Below, in pieces: positions 1 to 6,145 of a stretch of DNA of 6,900 nucleotides (its first letter is position 1; the number at the start of each line of letters is the position of its first letter). This stretch comes from Ignavibacteria bacterium UBA961 (GTDB lineage Bacteria > Bacteroidota > Ignavibacteria > Kapaibacteriales > UBA961): assembly GCA_002293005.1 (NCBI GenBank), contig DBCJ01000058.1, positions 1 through 6,900 of the forward strand, written 5' to 3'. Position numbers and translations under genes: made by a program. The notes beneath the pieces were generated by a model. It worked only from the letters and a program-made list of their open reading frames with translations, ran no database searches and was not told the origin of the DNA.

Positions 1-159
1 GAAGACAAAGCAAATGAACGCATGATGCAGGAAAAATATCAATCCGCGGAATTGCCACTCTATGTGATTCTCACTCCCGATGGCAAAGCGATTGATCAAA
101 CCGGCTATACACCTGATACAGAGAAGTTTCAGAGCTTCTTGAAAAAGGCGCTTCAATGA
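1..159 (+). CDS. C-terminal end of a thioredoxin-fold protein, probably DsbD-type thiol:disulfide reductase (5' truncated)
   Basis: The first reading frame is open from the window edge to a TGA at 157-159 and gives the last 52 residues of a protein. The visible part fits the second half of a thioredoxin fold. ELPLYVILTPDGK has the loop-strand form in which the family's cis-proline (here Pro19 of the fragment) precedes the central strand. It is followed by a second short strand ending in GYTPD and a terminal amphipathic helix, EKFQSFLKKAL. This strand-turn-helix pattern resembles the C-terminal domain of the DsbD-like fusion reductases common in Bacteroidota, which pass electrons from the cytoplasm to periplasmic thiols. 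The CXXC active site and any membrane segments would lie upstream and are not visible, so a stand-alone thioredoxin-like lipoprotein or TlpA-like protein remains possible. The stop overlaps the next start (ATGA), suggesting translational coupling. Confidence 0.65.
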   Translation, partial: EDKANERMMQEKYQSAELPLYVILTPDGKAIDQTGYTPDTEKFQSFLKKALQ

Positions 160-434
160 TGAGAAATCCACTTTCGGATCCATTGCCCGGTGATATTTTC
201 ATCGCACCGAATGGACATATCTATGAAATTCAGGAACGCTTTGTTTCCGTGGATGAATCAGGAAAAGAAACGCCAAGTCTGCAAGTAAAGCGCATAAAAG
301 GCGAACATATTGAACCCGAAATCATGCGCACATCAGTATCCGTTCTATGCGCGAAAATGCGCGGAAGCACGATCTCTCAACAGTCAAAAGAATCAGATAT
401 TTCTTGGAAGATGGTGAAGAGGGTGCAAGGGTAG
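156..434 (+). CDS. small hypothetical protein (92 aa), translationally coupled to the upstream thioredoxin-fold gene
   Basis: I do not recognise this protein. It is 92 residues, soluble and mixed in charge, with no signal peptide, no membrane segment and one cysteine. The N-terminal half (LPGDIFIAPNGHIYEI, then a charged turn, then PSLQVKRI) reads like a small beta-barrel or SH3-like fold: strands separated by Gly/Asn and Asp/Glu/Ser/Gly turns. The C-terminal third is lysine- and serine-rich. The ATG at 156 overlaps the upstream TGA in an ATGA arrangement. An A-rich AAAAAGG at 142-148 lies 7 nt upstream and could serve as a ribosome binding site. A second ATG follows immediately at 159 and could also be used. 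The 4-bp overlap argues for co-transcription with the thioredoxin-fold gene, but a link to thiol chemistry is only inference. The gene converges on the S8 protease gene, with 21 bp between the two stops and no clear hairpin there. Confidence 0.7.
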   Translation: MMRNPLSDPLPGDIFIAPNGHIYEIQERFVSVDESGKETPSLQVKRIKGEHIEPEIMRTSVSVLCAKMRGSTISQQSKESDISWKMVKRVQG

Positions 435-455
435 AACTGCATTTTGAGCTATTTC

Positions 456-3400
456 CTACTTCCGAATCACCGTAAACTTATACATCTGTTGTTTGCCTCC
501 GATGTCAATCGAATAGAGATAGACTCCGCTTTGAATGGATGTTCCATCTGAAAGTATTCCGTCCCACATGATTCCACCCGCGCCATTATTCTCTTTGAGT
601 GTGGCGATGATTTCTCCATTCACTCTTCTGATGATCAGTGTTGCATTATTGGGCACACCTGCAAATGTGAGCATTGAAGATTCTTGTGTTTTCCATGGTT
701 GCGGATAACAGAACATATCATTCCAATATGTTGAGATAAGGAATGTGAATGATGATCCTTTGGGATGAAGACTTTCTCCCAAGCGTGATGTAATCTGCTT
801 TGCACCGATATAATATTCCCTACCTATGGATCTCAGTGGCTTTTCGGGATTGATGATGAGATTTACCGAACGATCACTCATACTGTCAATGGAGATGATT
901 TCACCCACCGGCTCAAGGATATAGGAATTCTTATCTGTTGCTTGCTCCATATTTACGGGTTCTGAATAGGTGAGCATCAGTGAATATGAACTGGGGAATA
1001 TCTGTGACATTACAAATGCCTTTTGAATGCGAAGCGTGCTATCGGTCATAAATGAAATGCTGTCTGCAAGAGTCGGTGAATCATATGCATCGTTTATCTC
1101 TCCGCAATGCAATGTGTACATCGTATTGGGTTTCAGTGGAGCTGAAAATGTCAAGATGATGGAAGAATCTCCAGCCGGAATCGCGGTATGAATGATTGGT
1201 TCATTTCCTGAAAAATGGAATGCTTTGGGAGCAGGATAGATGCTTGATAGTGGACCTGTATAACGAATCTTTAGCGCATTTCCATCTTGCAGAATCGAGA
1301 GATCTTTTGGCATTCTTCCCGGAGCGAATCGCTCATGCGTGAAGACATAGGCGGGAATAGAAAGATTGCTTGTATTCCCATCCTTGATTCCACGCACATA
1401 AAATTCATAGAGCATGCGATCTTTGAGTGATGCAATCTCAATATGATTGGAATCCGTGAAAGCAAGTGAGCGAATAGTATCATTTACGAATGTTGGATTC
1501 TCAACTGCCAGAATCTCATAAGAATCCGCATTGCCCGACCAAGTGAGTCTTGCCTTATTTGCGCCAAGCGAAATCGCGGTGAGTCCTCGCGGTATATCAC
1601 TTCCATCATTGGACTGCATTTCAAAAAAACGAATCGCATTGCCATCGCCGAAACCGAATTCATTTCTGCCATTGCCATCAATATCACCAATCACCGCGCT
1701 ATTCGAAAAACATTGCGGATAATGAAAGCGATTAATGAGTTTATTGTTTTCAAAACCAAATACATAAGCATTCGGAAATGCACACAGAATGATTTCCTCG
1801 CCGGGCTTATCATCAAGATTACCCATGCTGATGCCATTGCGATATTCGAGTCCAACGCGCGCGCCATAGAGCAATTCCCTGTGAATGTCTTGCAATGTGT
1901 CTTGCAGGACTTTATGAACCGTCAGCGACCACAAAGGCGCATCATATTCTCTTTGCTCATTCAATTCCGGAGTACGATATCTTCCGACGATCACTTCGGA
2001 AATTCCATCACCGTCAAGATCGCCCGCGCGCGTGAATTCCGTGGCACCCGCTTCATCGGATTCGATGATTTGTCTCAAAGAGAAACTCGAATTCTCATAT
2101 TCATAATAGACTAAATCACCATCAGTATCACCAAAGATGATATCGGGATTTTGGTCGCCATCAATATTCGTGATTGAAATCGCGGGGGGTCGCATGCTAT
2201 TGGCCGAACCTGTCGGACCTCGCTTTGAAGTATTCGGCATGATGCCGAGAATGGTGAATGCAGTGTCAGCATATGTAAGTACAACGCAATTCGTATCACT
2301 GAAACCGAAAATCTCCGAGATGCCATCACCTGTTATATCTGCAAGACCCGCACTCCAAAATTCTTTGATGCCGGGAATAAGAGTTTCCTTGAGCAATACT
2401 TTGCCAAATGCAGAAAGTGCATTACCCTTGAATGCTTTGCCGAAGAGTCGCATCTCGCCGAGAGAATGCGCGAGGACTTCGGGTTCGGCATCGCCATTTA
2501 CATCAGCTACGCCTTTCACGATCCAAGATTCTGCGATGGAATCCGTGATTTGAAATGTATTTCCATTGAAAGAAAAGATGCGCGTATTGCCAAAATTACC
2601 CGTGGTATAATCCGTGCCGATGATGGCTGAATTACCAAAATTATCCTTGATGGATTTTTCAAAGAGATATGTCATGGGCATGGAATACTGTTTTCTTCCC
2701 ACAGAAAAAGGATTGCCCGTTCCGCTTGGTGCTTTGCCTTGAAGCGTGGCAAGAAGTGTATCGCTCGCATGTAAAAATCCCGCATGAATCTCAGCTGAAA
2801 ATGCATCACCATGCAAATAGGGAAGAAGATAATGATGCTTGAAACTCACTTTATCATCATCACTGAGAAATAGTGTATCATCCTCATGCGCTGTTCGTAT
2901 TAAAGCTCGACAAGGATGTGAAAATTCAGTGCTGATCATCGAAACCATGCGATCATCCCGCCACACGGAATCAATGCGAGAGGAAATCAATCGAAGAGAA
3001 GAATCCGGAGAAATGAGCATGATTTCATTGCGATATTCAATCTTTTTCTGACCATCATGTGAAAATGTCAATCGCAATACAAGATTCTTGTGTAAGAGAG
3101 AATCGCTGATGCGCAAAACTCCAAGTGTATCATATAATATGCGGTCTTGCATATAGCTTTGAATCGGAAACCATTCATTGGGTACTTCGCCAATACCAAA
3201 ATCCAAAGACCAAGAAGTGAATAATGGAATCATCGTCGAGCCAATAATGACGAGTTCTTTCTGATTCTTCACATTGATGATTGCATCGCGTTTTGGAGAA
3301 GAAATTCCCGCTTCATAGCGACCCTTTTTGCCAAGTGCATTCAGTGGATTGACAAGACCGGCGCCATATTCAATATCCCAACCATTTTCACCTAAATCTT

Positions 3401-4706
3401 TTGCTGATGAAAGCAGCATGCCGGTGATATCATCATTGTTTAAAGCAGGATTCACGCTGAGTAGCAGAGCCGCAGATCCCGCGACAATCGGTGCTGAAGC
3501 GGATGTACCCTGAAATGAGCGATAGCCACCGCGTCTTGCCGTTGTCATGATACCCGTTCCCGGAGCAACCATGCCGATTCTTGAGCCAAAGGAGGAAAAT
3601 GGCGCGCGATTATTGAATTGATTTGTTGCTCCAACAGCGATCACATGTTCATAGCCCGCAGGATAGCGTTTACCTGTTTTTCCATCATTTCCTGCAGAAG
3701 CAATCAAGACACAATTCAGCGAATGTGCCACATCAATCGCGGCTTTTGTCATGGGAGAATACACCACATCACCAAAGCTCATGCATATTACGCGCGCGCC
3801 TGCCAGAGCAGAATATACGATTGCAAGTGCGACATCATCTTCCTCTGCATTGCCCGTTGCATCAAATGCTCGGACAGTCATGAGTTTGCAATTCGGTGCA
3901 ATGCCCGCGATACCGATTGCATTATTCATTTGTGCGCCGATGATGCCGGCGACACTTGTGCCATGTCCTTGCTCATCAATGACAATCGGATCAGGAATTC
4001 TATCATCACCGATATTGGTGAATGATTGATCGACAAAATCATAGCCCGTCACATCATCTGTCCAACCATTGCCATCTTCATCGATGTCATTGATATCACC
4101 CGTAATACCATCACGAATTTCGGTGGAGGGCCAAGCATCGAAGCGACCATTTTGATTGATGTCCTCTTTTGGATTGATATAGATATTCCGTTTGAGATCA
4201 GGATGTTCGATTTCACAACCCGTATCAATCACGGATACAAGCACATTGTCCCCGCGAGCAATTTCCCACGCTTTGGTGATATTGAGTTCTTGCAAAGCCC
4301 ATTGTCTGGGCCACAAAGAATCATTCGGAGCTTGTTCATCGAGTGCATAGGAGATCATCGGACCATGTATGATGAGACCCGGAATATTCAATTTTAGGAT
4401 ATCTGTTTCACTTTCAGAATCTATGATAAGGAAATTCTTTAGCGACTCAAGAGCGCTTTTACTCCTGGCTGACAAAATGCTTTCGCCCTTGTCATTTGAT
4501 GATATGGAAATGGTTTCGAATGGGAAGCGAATAGAAATCTTCTTTTCCTGAAGCAATGAAATGACTCTATTCTTGACAGTCTGGTCAATTTTAGCCACAT
4601 ACTCTTTACTATTCAGTAATTGGATGGAATTGCACAATAGCATGCTCAATAAGAGCAAGATGTGGATTACTTTTCTTCTATTTTCGCCAAGAGGTGAACT
4701 ATTCAT
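456..4706 (-). CDS. secreted subtilisin-like serine protease (peptidase S8) with FG-GAP repeats, FnIII- and Ig-like domains and a FlgD-like/type IX-style sorting domain
   Basis: This is a 1416-residue exported protease expected to cleave proteins outside the cell or at its surface. Residues 1-32 form a signal peptide: RRK, then a leucine-rich core. Residues about 33-128 look like a propeptide. The S8 domain spans about 130-458, with Asp161 (VSVIDTG), His248 (GHGTSVAG), Asn340 of the oxyanion hole (SAGND) and Ser402 (GTSASAP), so the triad is intact. Between Asp and His sit two acidic calcium-type loops, DINQNGRFD (182-190) and DIDEDGNG (207-214). Residues 460-690 are beta-rich and unassigned. 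Six FG-GAP/VCBS-like loops follow, at about 730, 785, 843, 893, 958 and 1003 (for example DLDGDGISE). Then come an FnIII-like domain (1036-1122), two SbsA/Big_5-like Ig domains (1155-1222 and 1228-1325), and a C-terminal domain with YPQPW (1334-1338), WDG (1381) and SGVYLYSI (1393-1400), which resembles FlgD-Ig/T9SS type A sorting domains. No strong Shine-Dalgarno precedes the ATG; the sequence there is AT-rich, ending CTAAACA. The gene stands alone on its strand. Confidence 0.93.
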   Translation of the reverse strand: MNSSPLGENRRKVIHILLLLSMLLCNSIQLLNSKEYVAKIDQTVKNRVISLLQEKKISIRFPFETISISSNDKGESILSARSKSALESLKNFLIIDSESETDILKLNIPGLIIHGPMISYALDEQAPNDSLWPRQWALQELNITKAWEIARGDNVLVSVIDTGCEIEHPDLKRNIYINPKEDINQNGRFDAWPSTEIRDGITGDINDIDEDGNGWTDDVTGYDFVDQSFTNIGDDRIPDPIVIDEQGHGTSVAGIIGAQMNNAIGIAGIAPNCKLMTVRAFDATGNAEEDDVALAIVYSALAGARVICMSFGDVVYSPMTKAAIDVAHSLNCVLIASAGNDGKTGKRYPAGYEHVIAVGATNQFNNRAPFSSFGSRIGMVAPGTGIMTTARRGGYRSFQGTSASAPIVAGSAALLLSVNPALNNDDITGMLLSSAKDLGENGWDIEYGAGLVNPLNALGKKGRYEAGISSPKRDAIINVKNQKELVIIGSTMIPLFTSWSLDFGIGEVPNEWFPIQSYMQDRILYDTLGVLRISDSLLHKNLVLRLTFSHDGQKKIEYRNEIMLISPDSSLRLISSRIDSVWRDDRMVSMISTEFSHPCRALIRTAHEDDTLFLSDDDKVSFKHHYLLPYLHGDAFSAEIHAGFLHASDTLLATLQGKAPSGTGNPFSVGRKQYSMPMTYLFEKSIKDNFGNSAIIGTDYTTGNFGNTRIFSFNGNTFQITDSIAESWIVKGVADVNGDAEPEVLAHSLGEMRLFGKAFKGNALSAFGKVLLKETLIPGIKEFWSAGLADITGDGISEIFGFSDTNCVVLTYADTAFTILGIMPNTSKRGPTGSANSMRPPAISITNIDGDQNPDIIFGDTDGDLVYYEYENSSFSLRQIIESDEAGATEFTRAGDLDGDGISEVIVGRYRTPELNEQREYDAPLWSLTVHKVLQDTLQDIHRELLYGARVGLEYRNGISMGNLDDKPGEEIILCAFPNAYVFGFENNKLINRFHYPQCFSNSAVIGDIDGNGRNEFGFGDGNAIRFFEMQSNDGSDIPRGLTAISLGANKARLTWSGNADSYEILAVENPTFVNDTIRSLAFTDSNHIEIASLKDRMLYEFYVRGIKDGNTSNLSIPAYVFTHERFAPGRMPKDLSILQDGNALKIRYTGPLSSIYPAPKAFHFSGNEPIIHTAIPAGDSSIILTFSAPLKPNTMYTLHCGEINDAYDSPTLADSISFMTDSTLRIQKAFVMSQIFPSSYSLMLTYSEPVNMEQATDKNSYILEPVGEIISIDSMSDRSVNLIINPEKPLRSIGREYYIGAKQITSRLGESLHPKGSSFTFLISTYWNDMFCYPQPWKTQESSMLTFAGVPNNATLIIRRVNGEIIATLKENNGAGGIMWDGILSDGTSIQSGVYLYSIDIGGKQQMYKFTVIRK

Positions 4707-4817
4707 TGTTTAGGGTGAAGATTACGGAAAAATTCTTTGTCTATCGCCTTTCCAAGCCGTAAATTAGCAATAATAGAAATATACTATTTTGTTTTCCACT
4801 TCTTCGCAAGGAGCAAT
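4707..4817. promoter_or_regulatory. divergent intergenic region, candidate promoter for the lipoprotein operon
   Basis: These 111 bp separate the divergently transcribed protease and lipoprotein genes, so promoters for both should lie here. On the plus strand TATACT at 4780-4785 matches a sigma-70 -10 box at five of six positions. It would place a transcript start near 4792, about 26 nt before the lipoprotein ATG. No convincing -35 hexamer sits 16-18 bp upstream, and the nearby TATTTTG (4786-4791) does not fit the Bacteroidota TAnnTTTG element exactly. On the minus strand I found no confident promoter for the protease. The positions are guesses from sequence alone. Confidence 0.35.
4808..4813 (+). 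promoter_or_regulatory. Shine-Dalgarno AAGGAG deciding the lipoprotein start
   Basis: AAGGAG lies 4 nt before the ATG at 4818. It selects this start over a possible in-frame TTG at 4737, whose extra 27 residues would put a non-signal-like stretch before the signal peptide. Confidence 0.75.
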
Positions 4818-5183
4818 ATGCGCACATCGTGGAATATGACCTCGTTGATTCTTGGCATATTTGTCATTGCATTCGCATTGACCAATACCGGCTGTACACC
4901 CAAAATCAGCGATGAACAATTACTGAAACTCCGTGAACTCAAGGAGCAAGCAGCCCGTTTGGAATCTGATATCAAAAAGAAAGAAGCTGAAAAATCAGCT
5001 CTTGAGAAAGAGGTTTCCGCTCGTCAAGCTGAAGCTAAGCAGTCTCAGCAGAATAAAGAGTTCATTCAACAGAAACTTCAAACATGGCCGAATTCATGGC
5101 CTGACTTTGTTCCTCCTTCTACCGAAGGTGTCATACAAATGACGCCAGCACCAGAGGTAAAAAAGAAGAAAGGCAAAAAATAA
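4818..5183 (+). CDS. small coiled-coil outer-membrane lipoprotein with lysine-rich C-terminus (121 aa)
   Basis: The protein begins with a signal peptide (hydrophobic residues 8-21, LILGIFVIAFA) ending in LTNTGC. Cys26 follows Gly25 as in a signal peptidase II site, although Asn at -3 is not the usual Leu/Val/Ile, so the lipoprotein call is likely rather than certain. Residues about 31-90 are almost entirely charged and helix-forming, with heptad-like hydrophobics (Leu35, Leu38, Leu41, Ala45, Leu48, Ile52, Leu62, Val66), which indicates a coiled coil. A short Trp/Pro segment (TWPNSWPDFVPP, 89-100) follows. The protein ends in KKKKGKK. The layout recalls Lpp, a short lipid-anchored coiled coil whose C-terminal lysine is attached to peptidoglycan, but there is no evident sequence homology and the function is inferred. 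A LysM protein gene follows 32 bp later on the same strand, probably in the same operon. The start is fixed by AAGGAG upstream. Confidence 0.82.
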   Translation: MRTSWNMTSLILGIFVIAFALTNTGCTPKISDEQLLKLRELKEQAARLESDIKKKEAEKSALEKEVSARQAEAKQSQQNKEFIQQKLQTWPNSWPDFVPPSTEGVIQMTPAPEVKKKKGKK

Positions 5184-5205
5184 TCCATCCATGAATTCTG
5201 AATTT

Positions 5206-5209
5206 GGAG
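5206..5209 (+). promoter_or_regulatory. Shine-Dalgarno GGAG deciding the LysM-protein start
   Basis: GGAG lies 6 nt before the ATG at 5216. A possible in-frame TTG start at 5204 would overlap this site and add only METE, so the ATG at 5216 is the better start. Confidence 0.7.
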
Positions 5210-5215
5210 ACTGAA

Positions 5216-6043
5216 ATGAAATATATGTATTCAATACTTGTGCTTGTCACTTTAACTGTGGCAACACCAATATTTGCTCAAGACCCACCGCCTGATTGCA
5301 ATGCAACAGAAGCGCAAATGAAAGCCAAGCAATACACAAAAGAGCAAGGCGATATTTGTATCAAAGAATGGGAACAAAAAGTAAAAGAGTTGCAAGATCG
5401 CTTGAATGCTCTCAACACTTCCATTGGTTCATTGAATAAGAACCTCACTGATGCAAATGCATCTTTGCAATCAAGCAATGATGAGATTGCGCAATTGCTC
5501 AATGCAACTCAAAGACAAATCGAAGAATTTGGACAAAGACTTGGCGTTCTAGAAGGTAAAACCCGTTCCATGAAAGGCATGAATGATGCTCAATTGGCCG
5601 AGAAATATGAGGATGTGCGTTCACTTGAAAATGATTTGAACAAAATGCGTAGTGAAAAAATCGCATTGTATCCTTCTTATTTCAATCGCATTATTGATCT
5701 TGCTCGTGATGTCCGTTCATTATACAGAACCAAGCCTACAAAAGATTATGTCGTAGGTACATGGGCTGATGATCGTGACTGTTTGTGGAATATCGCAGGC
5801 AAGGCAGAGATTTATAATGATGCACTCTTGTGGCCAAAAGTATGGCAAGCAAATACCGAAATCATTCGCAATCCTGATGTTATTTTTCCCGGTCAGCGTT
5901 TGACTCTCCCAGTAGCAGCTGCAAAAACATCTGATGAGATGAAAGCTGAGCGTGCATATTGGAAGAAAAAGCGTTCTGCAGCAGCTGCGGCTCAAAGAGC
6001 TGTTGAGCAAACAAATACGCAAAATCCCGGAACAGTCAAGTAA
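5216..6043 (+). CDS. periplasmic coiled-coil protein with C-terminal LysM peptidoglycan-binding domain (275 aa)
   Basis: From the ATG at 5216 the product starts with a clear type I signal peptide (MKYMYSILVLVTLTVATPIFA, cleavage after Ala21), so it should be periplasmic. Cys28 and Cys48 flank a short helix and may form a disulfide. Residues about 49-150 are a long heptad-like helix (Leu59, Leu63, Leu66, Ile70, Leu73, Leu77, Leu84, Ile91, Leu94) with a break around 114-125, so a coiled coil is expected. A LysM domain occupies 178-232: YVV at its start, DCLWNIA (188-194), Tyr200, LWPKVWQAN (205-213), and the terminal NPDVIFPGQRLTLP (219-232). LysM domains bind the glycan backbone of peptidoglycan. 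The C-terminal tail (237-275) is basic and alanine-rich. The LysM assignment is firm; the cellular role is not. The gene follows the coiled-coil lipoprotein by 32 bp and ends before a strong terminator, so the two probably act together in cell-envelope anchoring. Confidence 0.88.
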   Translation: MKYMYSILVLVTLTVATPIFAQDPPPDCNATEAQMKAKQYTKEQGDICIKEWEQKVKELQDRLNALNTSIGSLNKNLTDANASLQSSNDEIAQLLNATQRQIEEFGQRLGVLEGKTRSMKGMNDAQLAEKYEDVRSLENDLNKMRSEKIALYPSYFNRIIDLARDVRSLYRTKPTKDYVVGTWADDRDCLWNIAGKAEIYNDALLWPKVWQANTEIIRNPDVIFPGQRLTLPVAAAKTSDEMKAERAYWKKKRSAAAAAQRAVEQTNTQNPGTVK

Positions 6044-6093
6044 TGTCTACTTGCAGAAATGCAACTCACATGCTTGCGCATTGAATAATTGTG

Positions 6094-6123
6094 CCCCTCG
6101 CGAATGCTCGTGAGGGGTTTTTT
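6094..6123 (+). terminator. rho-independent terminator of the lipoprotein/LysM operon
   Basis: CCCCTCGCGA (6094-6103) pairs with TCGTGAGGGG (6108-6117) to give a 10-bp stem with one G-U pair and a four-base loop. Six T residues follow directly (6118-6123), then ATTTT. It sits 50 bp after the LysM-gene stop, which is a textbook intrinsic terminator arrangement. Confidence 0.93.
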
Positions 6124-6145
6124 ATTTTCACTTAATCACCAATAC

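Noticed and set aside
1713..2114. 133-codon plus-strand open frame opposite the protease gene
   Set aside because: It is antisense to the FG-GAP coding region, its translation shows no domain or signal, and the minus-strand frame has clear, continuous homology-like motifs.
1647..2519. Repeated CCATCA/ATCACC-like DNA words suggesting a DNA repeat array
   Set aside because: They are the reverse complement of the Asp/Gly-rich FG-GAP loop codons; spacing and flanks vary, so this is protein-level repetition, not a DNA repeat or CRISPR.
3618..4397. Several overlapping plus-strand open frames (cysteine/isoleucine/histidine-rich) opposite the catalytic domain
   Set aside because: They are mirror translations of the conserved S8 coding sequence, with biased composition typical of antisense shadows and no ribosome binding sites.
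4632..4643. Possible lipobox in the protease signal peptide (MLLC, Cys25)
   Set aside because: Leu at -1 is not accepted by signal peptidase II, and the C-terminal sorting domain points to a different route.
4737..4817. Longer start (TTG) for the lipoprotein gene
   Set aside because: It would add 27 residues before the signal peptide; the AAGGAG site and the signal-peptide position both favour the ATG at 4818.
5204..5215. TTG start for the LysM protein, four codons upstream
   Set aside because: This TTG overlaps the GGAG ribosome binding site of the ATG at 5216, and the shorter form gives a cleaner signal peptide.
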